Assembly: GCA_964020155.1 (NCBI GenBank)
Contig: OZ026549.1
Span: 2,077,633-2,141,632 of the forward strand
Source: Chondrilla cf. caribensis
Taxonomy: Eukaryota > Porifera > Demospongiae > Chondrillida > Chondrillidae
Reading direction: 5' to 3'
DNA: 64,000 bases
Under the pieces are notes generated by a model. That model searched no databases and was not told where the DNA came from. It saw only the letters and a list, made by a program, of their open reading frames with translations. Shown here in pieces: positions 30,040 through 48,644 of the stretch (within the stretch, counting starts at the first letter, position 1; every line of letters starts with the position of its first letter). The translations under genes and the position numbers were made by a program.

Positions 30040-33022
30040 TTCCCCGCCCATTGCCAGTTAGTCCTCGCTTTGTACCGTCAGTGAACCGTGTCCTGATCGT
30101 AGGACCCTCTGTCCTGACAATGCTCACACATTCACATATTCGAAGTGGACTATTCATGTAAACCGTGCACTCTGACCTTGCAGTATGTCAATCCATGATT
30201 GCCTGGTTCACACAGTTTGTTTTGTATGGTGAAATGGAGGGCTGAGTTGGAATGCCAGGGTAGCTTGAAGGTGATATAGTCTTGAACACTATTAACACTG
30301 AGTATGTGATCCTGTACAGAGTGCATGAGTGGTACATGGGGATTTGTAGTCTGTATGGTGTAGCTCAGACCAAAACTGCCTTTTTGTATTCAATTTTATA
30401 AATGAATTTGATGAGTTTACTGTACTCGACTAGGGTATTGATGGTCCAAGGCCTGATTAAGAATTCTTAGTCCAATTACATGTGCAATTGGACCAATCAT
30501 ATATGGAATATATTTGATACCTTTGTATATATGGGTATAATAGTAGTTTGGATACGTACATGTTAGTTTGTGTGATAATGTATGTGGTATTGAGTAGTGT
30601 ACATAGATTCATGTTGGCATGTGTACATACATTGTACGTGTGTGTGCCATGTGAATAGTGTGCATAAGTATGTGTATCCTGATCAGTGGCAGCCTCAGAG
30701 ACTGACAGGGATACATATCCTACGTATACCTGAGATCCCCAGATATGACAATTATTTGATGAAGTAGCTACCACAAGGTCACCAAGGGGCTATAATCAGG
30801 ATTACTTATATCACCTTTAGGAAGGAAACAGGACATGGATCCTTGGCATGGGACACCTCGGGTTGTGTTCTCGATATTTCATACAAGGGATACAATCCCT
30901 GTGTATCCTTCCTAGTAAAGGGTGATATGACATACTTCACATGTGTGCTGTTATGTGAGTAGTATACATACAGTATGTGCCATGTGAATAGTGTATATAA
31001 CTACTTATTTAAGTATACATATACACATATAGAACCGCTAGGTAAAACCACTCTGATATTTGGGAGGAGTGGTCAGTTTGACCCTACCAGCCACTCCTCC
31101 CAGGACTAACGTACGTACCTTCTTATAAAATTTATTGCTGAGAACACTACATATACAGAATGCCATGTGAATAGTTTATGTCTTGTAATATCTGTATATA
31201 CATACATGCACATGGGTCCAAGTGTGTGTATGAGTTGTTTGAATAATGATTCAATGATTGATTGAAATTAATGAATAATTGATTTAATGTACCCACATAC
31301 ATGAGGTGTGTGTGTGTGCAGTGTAAACATGTGCGTTTTGTGAGTAGTTAAGATATGTACATGTATATGCATTTTTGTATGTTCCATTGAGTGGTGTACA
31401 TACTTACGTATAATGTTGTAATGTACAAGTTAGTGTGTACAAATACACTATGTATGTGCCACGCTAATATTGTCCTGTGTACTGTGTGTTTCTGTGTGTA
31501 ACATACATACAGTATGTACCATCTGAGTAGTTTGTATCTGTATATAATTGGTACATGCACATGGGTCCAAGTGTGTGTAATGTGTCCATATGCAGAATAC
31601 ATATGTTTATGTCGGTCTGTACATGTCTCTCCCAACCACACTACATGCACTCCTCCTCTGAGAATAAGGTGAGCAGTAGTTTAGTTTTATGTCCTGTTCG
31701 TAAGAGACAGAGGAACAGTGAATGACCCACTGTATGTGGTGAGTGGTCAGTTGTGTTATCTGAACATCTCCAATACCTGGTCTACACCTTCCTTGTGTAG
31801 TTGTTCCTGGACCATTGCTCAGTGAATCACTACAAATGAACTCCATCACAAGGTGTGCTAATCGATAAGGTCAAGTAGGTCATAGTTAGATATCGTTGTC
31901 CAGGTACCGCATGTATTACATTTGGTCTACACGTTCTCTCACTTTAGCTATTTTCTTCAATATTGTTGTGTCATACCTTATAGATGCTGATCTGATTTCT
32001 TAGCTTGTTGCAGCAATATGGCCAGTACACTATCACTCTCTCAACTATCCACAACACGTCACTATCATATGCAACAGTTACGTACTGTACATGTGTGCCC
32101 ACATTCCAAACGTTATAATTTTTGCTTTGCGATTAATATTGGATTGTTTCTTATTTAAGTTTGTTGTAATAAATTTAAATTATTATTATATAAGTAATAG
32201 TAAAGTATAACATATGGCACATAATTGAAACTATTACAAAATAACATGGTTATAGCACTGCGTACATGATATCCTTGTATATATCATATGATGTCGACCA
32301 TATGTGATCGTATATAAGTGGAAAAATAGGTGCATAGCTAGTTGATATACTTGGCTAAATGATATTGAGATAAAGTTTACTTGTTCATTTCTCTTCGAAA
32401 TTCAAAATTTAAGAATCCACCACACTTGAACTTATCATGATCACTTCCATACTTTCTAGTTATCCTCTACAAATGACACATGAGTATGTACATGCATATG
32501 ATGGGGCACGTATGTTAACCACGTAACGTAATTATGTATGTACATACATACATACATATGCACATACGCACACATGTAAATTAGTAATAAGTTTGTAAAT
32601 CTCTATGATATAATTATAGGCATATTAGGTACACATGACCATGTACATTTGTATGTTAGTATTAATATCACTATCACGATCATAGTAAAAGTAGAGCGAG
32701 AATGATGATGGCATTATGGCCACTATCACACACACCTGTCATAGTTCACTGTAATCACCACAGGTACTGGCAAGTCATGAGTAATACAACAGTGACAATA
32801 GTGAATTATCAGCTAGGATACATGCATAACTATGAATCATACAAATGTGATGTCCAATGCACATCCACTTCCACAAGCATATACAGCCAGCCAGGAGCTG
32901 AGATAGTAGCCCACTGGGCTGAAGGATTTTGAGGTTAAAAAGAGCTGCATGACATCACCTGACAGCTAACACAACACACAATAGCACCACCCTGGTGGTA
33001 CCATCCATGTGCATACCTCACA
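30040..33022. other. Intergenic region, no gene seen
   Basis: The sequence is rich in TGTGTA/TACATA steps. One clean hairpin, GGGAGGAGTGG (31062-31072) against CCACTCCTCCC (31091-31101), was noted. Open frames at 31607-31849 (minus) and 32702-32932 (plus) show no recognisable domain or splice context. Confidence 0.5.
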
Positions 33023-33309
33023 ATTTGCATGTAGTTTCAAATTCGATTTGGAGAGTACATGGAAATTATAATAGTACATGTTGTTGGGGATATCTAATTG
33101 GGCAGCCATGCTGCAGCCATTTTTGCAGACACTCAATGTATGGGATAGAATAGAGGATGTACAAGCTGATAACTTACCCAGACCTAGCTGGGGATGTACA
33201 CTAACTTATGAAACAAGTCCCATCTCCGTATGTGACCCATAGTCATATATAGCTACAGTCGGAGATGTTCAATATGCAATGTATGGGAGAATACAGGAGA
33301 AATAAATAA

Positions 33310-34013
33310 TTTGAGTTAAAAAAACTCGTGGGGCTGCCACCCTTGGAATTGAATTACTTGGGCGTCTTGTTAGGCTTAGAAAACCTTCACTGAAGTTATT
33401 ACGTTTATCGAAGCCGTTGTGTTCGAATTCTAGCCAGGAAAAAAAAAAAAAAAAAGAAGGTCACCCGCTATACAGGGACTTTCCACAGAGACTGTGTACT
33501 TGGTCATTCCGCGAATGCAGAAGACACTATTCTAGCTGGGAGGTCAGCCGCGAGTCCCAAAGCTCCCCCCTACGGTTCTTTGTAGAGAGTATTGCGACTG
33601 ACCACCAGGAAGTGAGCTCTTTTTTTTCAGAGAAAAAAACCGTCCTTTTGAGGATTCGAACCCGCGACCTGGAGCCTAGAGTCGTGTCACCTGACCAACC
33701 GGCTACCGTGACCTATCTATTTTATTATTAGTATCTGCGCTATTTATAGTTGCCCTAAGTGTACAATTTGATAAAAAATGATAAAAGTGGAGTCGCAGAA
33801 GCCTTCCCCAGCACTCAAAATACTTTGACGTCTACTTTAGGTTTGGAAAAACCTTCGCTGGAGATATAAAGTTCGGCGAAGCCGTTTCGCTTGAATTCTA
33901 GCCGAATTTCTAATTCTCGGCCTTTTGAAATCGGCCATCTTTTTGCGCAATATGAAATATAATATAAATTCACAGTTTCAGTTACGTGTGGGAACACATT
34001 ATGACATTATTAT
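33310..34013 (+). mobile_element. M1 MITE copies flanking a tRNA-like insert, unit A
   Basis: An M1 left part (ACTCGTGGGGCTGCCACCC to GTGTTCGAATTCTAGCC, 33310-33435) is followed by ~400 bp with an A-run and the tRNA-like relic, then a second M1 part (33835-34013). The same composite occurs in unit B (37980-38700). Confidence 0.6.
33641..33713 (-). repeat. tRNA-like (SINE-type) relic, unit A
   Basis: On the minus strand GGTTCGAATCC (33652-33662) is a perfect B box, and GGTAGCCGGTTGGTCAGG about 40 bases upstream resembles an A box. The acceptor ends do not pair, so it is not a functional tRNA. A tRNA-derived SINE head is the likely origin. Confidence 0.55.
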
Positions 34014-34061
34014 GTTACCTAAAGACTCGTGACAGATTCTAATGATCAGTGCGTACTGGAG

Positions 34062-34565
34062 ATGGGTGCAGTGGAAACGAAGTTCTTTCAGTTTTTACTA
34101 ACCGAAGAAGAACGGAAAGATGACAGTAAGAAGGAATCCAAATGGAAATTACCTGGAGAAGAAGAGATCCTTCGGAAAATGCAGTCTTCGGAATCCGATA
34201 TGTCAGCCCACTTACAGAGGAACTTTAATCCTAATAAACACATGGGGCCCAGTCCTTCCAACGACACGCCTCTGATATACGCTGTCAGGTTCGAGCACAA
34301 ACTTTTCCTGAACGAATGCCTTCGATTTGGCGGTGACCCTTTCGTAACTAGCGCCAATGGTCAAACAGCCTTACATGTAGCGTGTGCTTCTTCTCGTTCG
34401 AGTCAGAGAACAGACAAAAAGAGAAAGGAACTCCTCCTAATGCTCTTAGACCAGCCTGTGAAGAAAGAATATCAACTACCGTTTATCAATGGTTCGGACC
34501 GCGAGAGGAGAAATGGAATGGACAAGAGTTATGTTTATCATCCGTCTGTGTGTGTGTTGGACAAG
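34062..34565 (+). CDS. Ankyrin-repeat protein, N-terminal exon (unit A)
   Basis: The frame from ATG 34062 is open to the TG microsatellite, with a possible donor GACAAG|GTGTGT at 34565. It begins with an acidic and basic helix region (FFQFLLTEEERKDD) and then an ankyrin pair: NDTPLIYAVRFEHKLFLNECLR FGG and GQTALHVACASSRSS followed by a helix ending ELLLMLLDQP. TPLIYAV and GQTALHVACA are classic ankyrin motifs. Later exons were not found, so the gene is partial or truncated. The track-independent upstream GTG at 34029 is not taken as the start. The ATG lies ~50 bases after an M1 MITE end, so the MITE may supply its promoter. Confidence 0.5.
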
Positions 34566-34570
34566 GTGTG

Positions 34571-34641
<71 letters not shown>

Positions 34642-34664
34642 GGACAAGGTGTGGTGGTGGTGGT

Positions 34665-34716
<52 letters not shown>
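34566..34716. repeat. (TG)n microsatellite, unit A intron
   Basis: Two long TG runs separated by TTGGACAAGG and (TGG)n. Open frames of Cys-Val or His-Thr repeats here are artefacts of the repeat. Confidence 0.95.
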
Positions 34717-35671
34717 CGTGCGTTGATGTGGATCAATAGCAGAAAACATGGCCAGTGAACATACAGTACATTCGTACTCCTCTTGCACTTACCCATAGGA
34801 GGCTGTGTTTATGAGAATAACCATTACAATATTGGACAGATGATCAGTAGTGGAATGTTGTCATGTACAGTTATGTGAGTGCTTTGTTTCTGTGTACTTT
34901 TGTTTATATTTGTTTGCTAATGTTTGTTTCTGTGTATCCTTGTTATGTATGTTTGCTGATTTACTTATTGTCGCTGTGTATTTGGATTGTTGACTCCATC
35001 AGTTATCTTGGTTGTTCCATTCATCCGCTTTCTCCATCTCATTTGCCAATTTTGTCGATTATGTTCTGTTGCAATGGTAATATGTACTTGGAGTGACACA
35101 CTACATCTTTTGGCATCTCAGGTATTGTACAGCTCATGAAACAATAAAGACAATAAGTTTGCCAGGTTGTGGAAGTGAGTGCTGTGGGTGTGGGTGTGGG
35201 TTGGGGTTGGGGTTTGTGTGTGTAGATGTGTGTGTGGGTGTGGGTGCATGGTTGTGTTTGAGTGTGAGTGTGGGTGTGCGTGTGCATGTCTATGTGCATT
35301 TGTGAGTGTTTTTGCATGCATGAAAACATTCCTTCTACATTAATATTCTTCATTAAGTACAGCATATATGGACGTACATTACCACACATATGTACACGTA
35401 CATGTATTCATTAATTAGAAATTTTGCTCCAATCACTCCATTCAAGCCTTCTGGTGAGGTAAATTTACAGTAGAGAGCTATCGAGGCCTGTCCTCGAGGT
35501 ATTGCAGCAATAATGAGAGAAGAACTACATTTCTAAATACGTATGACCTCCTCCAACACTCAAAGGGTTGCATTGCATATAGAAGACATGCATTGAATGG
35601 TGTTTTATTGTGTTTGATTGCCTTCAATCACGTTTGATTATTTTTGATCATTTCACGTTCGTCTACCGCAG

Positions 35672-35981
35672 ATAACCCACCTGAAATGGATTATCATGTT
35701 GATAAACCACCAGATGTGTGCCTTTGTGTACTGTATATACATACATGAATGCGTGTATGTAGAAGTGGGCATGTGTATGTACGTACATATGTATGTTAGA
35801 ACATATGTACATGTATATACGTACGTACATAGCAGTGTGTGTTATATATGTATAACAAACACACATAAACTCACACACTCACACACACATACACGCACAC
35901 GCACACACGCACACACACACACACATACAGAGTATGCATATATATAGCACACACACACACTGCTATGTATGTTTGTGTGTG

Positions 35982-36038
<57 letters not shown>

Positions 36039-36454
36039 CACACGCACATATACATATTGTACCTACGTATAATATATCAGTACTGGAATCCACTAACTAC
36101 CACACCGATAAGTCATTGTGTATACCTCTTATTGGTGTTATTGGTGTTCTTCATTTTTGCAGTTCATGGGAATTGGAGTAACTGGTCACCATGGACACAG
36201 TGTTTGGGTAGCTGTGGTAGTCCAGAAACCGTACTTGCACGAACCCCTCTCTGAAATATGAGGGACGTCATTGTAAAGGGTCAGGTTATGAGGAGAGAGA
36301 TTGTGAACCTGCTTCATGTCAGGGTGAGTTTGGATGACACTTGTGTATATGCACATTTGACAGCATGTTCATGCAAGTATGTGCTTGTATGTGTGCACGT
36401 GCACGCGAACACACGCATAAACACAAACACATACATATTATATGCATTCACACA

Positions 36455-36513
<59 letters not shown>

Positions 36514-36611
36514 AGAGAGACGCTCACAGACACATGCACACAACATATCTACAGTGTACGTATGTATGTCATACACTGTATGCTCTCTGCTGTTGAAGTT
36601 CATTAACTCAA

Positions 36612-36655
<44 letters not shown>

Positions 36656-36885
36656 CTTCTTCAAAATATTTTACTTTTTTGCACTTCACTCCAGATCCAG
36701 ATATTTGCAAAGGCAAAGTAAAAAGCTGGTCTTACTGGTCACCTTGCTCCGCCAAGTGTGGAGCTGGGAAAAGGGTTAGGATAAGAGATGTACTTAGCTC
36801 TACATCCACGGAGGAGTATCAGGCTGTCAAAGATCAGTGTACCAAGCAGCATGAAAACTGTACGATAACCCCTTGCAGCAAAGGT

Positions 36886-36955
<70 letters not shown>

Positions 36956-37411
36956 ATGTGTATGTGTGCGTGTGCATGTGTGTGTTTGTATGTGTGTGAG
37001 TGCATGTGTGCGCGTGTGTGTGTGTGTATGTGTGTACATGTGTGTGTGTGTGTGCTGGTGTACATGTGTTCATGTTTGTACTTGTTCTGTACGGTAAACA
37101 AACTCTACTTACCACTTCTTCTCTCAGGAAGCTGCACTCCTAAAAGGGTTTATGACTTCCTGTGGGTCCTTCACCCTGATTCTCCGGATATTGTTGGGAC
37201 ATACATCTACTGTCGCTCAATACAGAAACACCATTTTACTGTCTGCACTGGAGTCTGTCGTTCAGCCAATACTACCCTCTGCTGCAAGCCAAAGGTTTCT
37301 CAGCCCCTCAGCACACCAACATATTTTCACTGTGACCCTCATGACTCAACACAGAGAGATATCGCGGTCAAATTCCCCACATCGTGTGAATGTCAACCTT
37401 GCGATAAGTAA
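35672..37411 (+). pseudogene. TSP1-TSP1-cystine-knot protein, unit A, frameshifted
   Basis: Exons recognised: 35672-35713 (NPPEMDYHVDKPP), 36163-36323 (first TSP1, starts HGNWSNWSPWTQC), 36695-36883 (second TSP1, VKSWSYWSPCSAKCGAGKR), 37128-37411 (C-terminal cystine knot with CTGVC, LCCKP, FHC and CECQPC, TAA stop). All junction phases are 1. WxxWxxW/C and CSxxCG are the thrombospondin type 1 hallmarks and the last Cys pattern fits a CTCK domain of matricellular proteins. Compared with unit B, the first TSP1 exon lacks 10 bp after GTGGTAG (161 versus 171 nt), which shifts the frame, and the donor after the first exon is AT instead of GT. The cystine-knot exon is intact here. Upstream exons including a signal peptide were not found. 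Confidence 0.7.
35978..36650. repeat. TG/CA microsatellites in unit A TSP gene introns
   Basis: TG run at 35978-36036; CA runs at 36451-36510 (followed by GAGAGA) and 36616-36650. A further TG tract begins right after the second TSP1 exon donor at 36886-36954. Confidence 0.9.
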
Positions 37412-38338
37412 CCTCAAATTACCTACCTCAAAGTCGAATGTATCCCTTAGTGTTTCATTTTAGTCATTAAGAAATTGTGTTGTGCTGCCCCCTTGATTTT
37501 TATGATTCTTTAATTTCTCCCTTTTCAAACATATCCATGTAGACACCTATTATGTTCCTTAATGCATCATTTTATTTCCAAAAGAATGAAATTACCCATG
37601 TACAATATCATGTAATTATGTCATTATTGTAATTTGCTGTGATTATAACTATGTGATCATGTTTCTGATGTAACTTACTTCGGAAGTAGTTTTTGCACGT
37701 AGTTTCAAATTCGATTTGGAGAGTACATGGAAATTATAATAGTACGTGTTGTTGGGGATATCTAATTGGGCAGCCATGCTGCAGCCATTTTTGCAGACAC
37801 TCAATGTATGGGATAGAATAGAGGATGTACAAGCTGATAACTTACCCACACCATGCAAGCTGGGGATGTACACTAACTTATGAAACAAGTCCCATCTCAT
37901 TATGTGACCCATAGTATTATATAGCTACAGTCGGAGATGTTCAATATACTTCAATGTATGGGAGAATACAGGAGAAAAAAATAATTTGAGTTAAAAAAAC
38001 TCGCGGGGCTGCCACCCCGCACTCGAATTACTTGGGCGTCTTTTTAGGCTTAGAAAACCTTCACTGAAGTTATTACGTTTATCGAAGCCGTTGTGTTCGA
38101 ATTCTAGCCAGGAAAAAAATAAAAAATAAAAATAAAAAAAAAGAAAAGGTCACCCACTATGACCAGCTATACAGGGACTTTCCACAGAGACTGTGTACTT
38201 GATCATTCCGCGAATGCAGAAGACACTATTCTAGCTGGGAGGTCAGCCGCGAGTCCCAAAGCTCCCCCCTACGGTTCTTTGTAGAGAGTATTGCGACTGA
38301 CCACCAGGAAGTGAGCTCTTTTTTTCAGAGAAAAAAAC

Positions 38339-38410
38339 CGTCCTTTTGAGGATTCGAACCCGCGACCTGGAGCCTAGAGTCGTGTCACCTGACCAATCGG
38401 CTACCGTGAC
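38339..38410 (-). repeat. tRNA-like (SINE-type) relic, unit B
   Basis: Nearly identical to the unit A relic, including the GGTTCGAATCC B box; one substitution lies in the A-box region (ACCAATCGG versus ACCAACCGG). Confidence 0.55.
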
Positions 38411-38753
38411 CTATCTATTTTATTATTAGTATCTGCGCTATTTATAGTTGCCCTGAGTGTACAATTTGATAAAAAATGATAAAAGTGGAGTCGCAGAAGT
38501 CTTCCCAAGCACTCAAAATACTTTGACGTCTACTTTAGGTTTGGAAAAACCTTCGCTGGAGATATAAAGTTCGGCGAAGCCGTTTCGCTTGAATTCTAGC
38601 CGAATTTCTAATTCTCGGCCTTTTGAAATCGGCCATCTTTTTGCGCAATATGGATATTATAAATTCACTGTTTCAGTTACGTGTGGGAACACATTATGAC
38701 ATTATGTTACCTAAAGACTCGTGACAGATTCTAATGATCAGTGCATACTGGAG

Positions 38754-39245
38754 ATGGGTGCAGTGGAAACGAAGCTCTTTCAGTTTTTACTAACCGAAGA
38801 AGAACGGAAAGATGACAGTAAGAAGGAATCCAAATAGAAATTACCTGGAGAAGAAGAGATCCTTCGGAAAATGCAGTCTTCGGAATCCGATATGTCAGCC
38901 CACTTACAGAGGAACTTTAATCCTAATAAACACATGGGGCCCAGTCCTTCCAACGACACGCCTCTGATATACGCTGTCAGGTTCGAGCACAAACTTAATT
39001 TTCCTGAACGAATGCCTTCGATTTGGCGGTGACCCTTTCGTAACTAACGCCAATGGTCAGACAGCCTTTCATGTAGCGTGTGCTTCTTCTCGTTCGAGTC
39101 AGAGAACAGACAAAAAGAGAAAGGAACTCCTCCTAATGCTCTTAGACCAGCCTGTGAAGAAAGAATATCAACTACCGTTTATCAATGGTTCGGACCGCGA
39201 GAGGAGAAATGGAATGGACAAGAGTTATGTTTATCATCCGTCTGT
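38754..39245 (+). pseudogene. Ankyrin-repeat exon, unit B, inactivated
   Basis: Same exon as 34062-34565, but TGG is TAG at 38835-38837 (27 codons after the ATG) and four extra bases (AATT) at about 38997-39000 shift the frame in the middle of the first ankyrin repeat. The remainder is otherwise almost identical. Confidence 0.8.
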
Positions 39246-39259
39246 GTGTGTGTTGGACA

Positions 39260-39354
<95 letters not shown>

Positions 39355-39392
39355 TGTGTGTGTGTGCCTGTGTGTGTGTGTGTGTATGTGTC

Positions 39393-39442
<50 letters not shown>

Positions 39443-39460
39443 TGTGTGTGTCTGTGTGTG
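39246..39460. repeat. (TG)n microsatellite, unit B intron
   Basis: Long TG runs interrupted by TGTCAC and TGCC units. Longer than the matching tract in unit A. Confidence 0.95.
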
Positions 39461-40448
39461 CATTCGTGCATTGATGTGGATCAATAGCAGAAAACATGGT
39501 CAGTGAACATACAGTACATTTGTACTCCTCTTGTACTTACCCATAGGAGGCTGTGTTTATGAGAATAACTATTACAATATTGGACAGATGATCAGTAGTG
39601 GAATGTTGTCATGTACAGTTATGTGAGTGTTTTGTTTCTGTGTACTTTTGTTTATATTTGTTTGCTAATGTTTGTTTCTGTGTACTCTTGTTATGTATGT
39701 TTGCTGATTGTTTATTTCTGTGTACTCTTGTTTGTTTACTCATTGTTGCTGTGTATTTGGATTGTTGACTCCATCAGTTATCTTCGTTGTTCCACTCAGC
39801 CACTTTCTTCATCTCATTTGCCCATTTTATTGATTGTTTTTCGTTGCAATGGTAGTATTATGTACTTGGAGTGACAGTACATCTTTTGGCACTTCAGGTA
39901 TTGTACAGCTCATGAAACAATAAAGACAATAAGTCTACCAGGATGTGGAAGTGAGTGCTGTGTGTGTGGGTGTGTGGGTGTTGTGGGTGTGGGTTGGGGT
40001 TTGTGTGTGTAGATATGTGGGTGTAGGTGTGGGTGGTTGTGTTTGTGTTTGAATGTGTGTGTGTGTGTGTGTGTGCATGCATATATGCATTTGTGAGTGT
40101 TTTCGCATGTACGTATGAAAACACTCCTACATTCTTCATTTAAGTACAGCATATACACTACCACACATACGTACATGTACATGTATTCATTAATCAGAGG
40201 TTTTGGTCCAGTCACTCAATTAAAGCCTTCTGGTGAGGTAGATTTACAGTAGAACTGTTGAGGCCTGTCCTCGAGATACTGCGGCAATGATGAGAGAAAA
40301 ACTACATTTATAAATACATATGACCTCCTCCAGCAATCAAAGGGTTGCATCGCATATAGAAGACATGAATTAAATGGTGTTTTATTGTGTTTGATTGTCT
40401 TTGATCATGTTTGATTATTTTTGATCATTTCACGTTCGTCTACCACAG

Positions 40449-40763
40449 ATAACCCACCTGAAATGGATTATCATGTTGATAAAACACCAGGTGTGTACCT
40501 TTGTGTACTGTATATACATACATGAATGCGTGTATGTAGAAGTGGGCATGTGTATGTACGTACATATGTATGTTAGAACATATGTACATGTATATACGTA
40601 CATAGCAGTGTGTGTTATGTATGTATAACAAACACACATAAACTCACACACTCACACACATACACGCACACGCACACACACACACACACACATACATAGA
40701 TTATGCATATTTATAGCACACACACACACACTGCTATGTATATGTGTGTTTGTGTGTGTTTGT

Positions 40764-40822
<59 letters not shown>

Positions 40823-41246
40823 CACACGCACATATACATATTGTACCTACATATAATATATCAGTACTGGAATCCACTAACTACCACACCGATAAGTCAT
40901 TGTGCATACCTCTTATTGGTGTTATTGGTGTTCTTCATTTTTACAGTTCATGGGAATTGGAGTAACTGGTCACCATGGACACAGTGTTTGGGTAGCTGTG
41001 GCAGTACCACACAGTCCAGAAACTGTACTTGCACGAACCCCTCTCCGAAATATGAGGGACGTCATTGTAAAGGGTCAGGTTATGAGGAGAGAGATTGTAA
41101 ACCTGCTTCATGTCAGGGTGAGTTTGGATGACACTTGTGTATATGCACATTTAACAGCATGTTCATACAAATATGTGCTTGTATGTGCGCACGCGCACGC
41201 ACACACCTACATAAACACAAATACATACACATTATATGCATTCACA

Positions 41247-41328
<82 letters not shown>

Positions 41329-41655
41329 CACAGACACATGCACACAACATATGTACAGTATATGTTATGCACTGTATGTTCTCTGTTGTTGAAGTGTATC
41401 AACTCAACTACATACACACACACGCACACCTTCTCCAAAATATTTTACTTTTCTGCACTTCACTCCAGATCCAGATATTTGCAAAGGCAAAGTAAAAAGC
41501 TGGTCTTACTGGTCACCTTGCTCCGCCAAGTGTAGAACTGGGAAAAGGGTTAGGATAAGAGATGTACTTAGCTCTACATCCACGGAGGAGTATCAGGCTG
41601 TCAAATATCAGTGTACCAAGCAGCATGAAAACTGTACGATAACCCCTTGCAGCAA

Positions 41656-41721
<66 letters not shown>

Positions 41722-42075
41722 GTGTACATGTGTTCATGTCTGTACTTGTTCTGTACAGCAAACAAACTCTACTTACCACTTCTTCTCGTATGAAGCTGCA
41801 CTCCTAAAAGGGTCTATGACTTCCTGTGGGTCCTTCACCCTGATTCTCCGGATATTGTTGGGACATACATCTACTGTCGCTCAATACAGAAACACCATTT
41901 TACTGTCTGCACTGGAGTCTGTGTTCAGCCAATACTACCCTCTGCTGCAAGCCAAAGGTTTCTCAGCCCCTCAGCACACCAACATATTTTCACTGTGACC
42001 CTCACGACTCAACACAGAGAGATATCGCGGTCAAATTCCCCACATCGTGTGAATGTCAACCTTGCGATAATTAAC
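40449..42075 (+). pseudogene. TSP1-TSP1-cystine-knot protein, unit B, broken at the last exon
   Basis: Exons 40449-40490 (with an intact CCAG|GTGTGT donor), 40947-41117 (first TSP1, open through SPKYEGRHCKGSGYEERDC) and 41469-41657 (second TSP1, AKCRTGKR) are in frame and correctly phased. The cystine-knot exon, about 41792-42075, has lost its acceptor (CTCAG in unit A is CGTAT here) and a base in GTCTGTCGTTC (here GTCTGTGTTC), which shifts the frame after CTGVC. Unit A shows the opposite pattern, so neither unit encodes the full protein. Confidence 0.7.
41264..41324. repeat. (GA)n microsatellite
   Basis: About 60 bp of GA replacing the CA-rich tract at the same place in unit A. Confidence 0.95.
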
Positions 42076-42361
42076 GCCAAATTACCTACATCAAAGTCGA
42101 ATGTATCCCTTAGTGTTTCATTTTAGTCATTAAGAAATTGTGTTGTGCTGCCCCCTTGATTTTTATGATTCTTTAATTTCTCCCTTTTCAAACATATCCA
42201 TGTAGACACCTATTATGTTCCTTAATGCATCTTTTTATTTCCAAAAGAATGAAATTAACCATGTACGATATCATGGCGACGTCATTATGTCATTAATATA
42301 ATTTGCTGTGATTATAACTATGTGATCATGTTTCTGATGTAACTTACTTCAGAAGTAGTTT

Positions 42362-48108
<5,747 letters not shown>

Positions 48109-48644
48109 CTATTGAAAGCAATACAGTACGTTACGTATATAGCCACACATACATACATATGGAGTGAATAAATACAGTACATACACATCATATACTGTAT
48201 ATGATGCATGTATGTACAAACCTGTTGTACACAGGTGCCGTACATGCAATAAATACTATTATGTATAGTTATGTACAGATGTACACAATTTATAATTACA
48301 GTGAATGCATAGATTACGGATTATAGATTACGTACGTACATGTATTGACATGCATGTAGTGGATACGATAATACAATACATACATATGCCATGCGTGGTC
48401 ATATCTCGGAGAGCACTCCTTGAATGGCGGACCACCATGGTTGAGAGTGTCCCCAAAAAGCCATCTCTCCCCACACATTTGAATTAACAGCGTACACACA
48501 GAGAACATTAGGTCAGAGAACAGTGAAATACAAGCTTGCAACTAGCACATATTGTCCACAAACTAGCACACTTGACCACATGTGCATGATGAGCAGTTCT
48601 GTGTTCCTGTTTTGGTTAGAGTCACGTAATGTATTGTATACATT

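Larger units (their letters stand above)
33023..37690. repeat. Tandem duplication, unit A (4.67 kb)
   Basis: The unit starts TTTGCAYGTAGTTTCAAATTC and ends ACTTACTTCRGAAGTAGTT; the next unit follows directly at 37691 with the same order of M1 MITE, tRNA-like relic, M1 MITE, ankyrin exon, microsatellites, TSP1 exons and cystine-knot exon. Offset is about 4668 bp and identity by eye is very high outside the microsatellites. Confidence 0.95.
37691..42361. repeat. Tandem duplication, unit B (4.67 kb)
   Basis: Second unit of the duplication described for 33023-37690. Differences are mostly microsatellite length, single substitutions and the gene-breaking changes listed for each gene. Confidence 0.95.

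Noticed and set aside
31607..31849. 80-codon minus frame as a gene
   Set aside because: No start context, domain, duplicate or splice partner was found.
33641..33713. Functional tRNA gene
   Set aside because: B box is good but the acceptor ends do not pair and the anticodon arm is poor; better explained as a SINE-type relic.
34476..34796. Open frames of poly-His-Thr or poly-Cys-Val, here and at 36.9, 39.3, 45.7-46.2 and 54.7 kb
   Set aside because: They are translations of CA/TG microsatellites in several frames on both strands and have no conserved non-repeat core.
34062..37411. One gene joining ankyrin and TSP1/cystine-knot exons
   Set aside because: Phase can be forced only with weak splice sites and it would mix a cytosolic and an extracellular module; treated as separate genes.
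48314..48541. 75-codon minus frame (CGERWLFGDTLNHGG) as an upstream CYFIP exon
   Set aside because: It does not resemble the CYFIP segment expected there and lacks matching splice sites.
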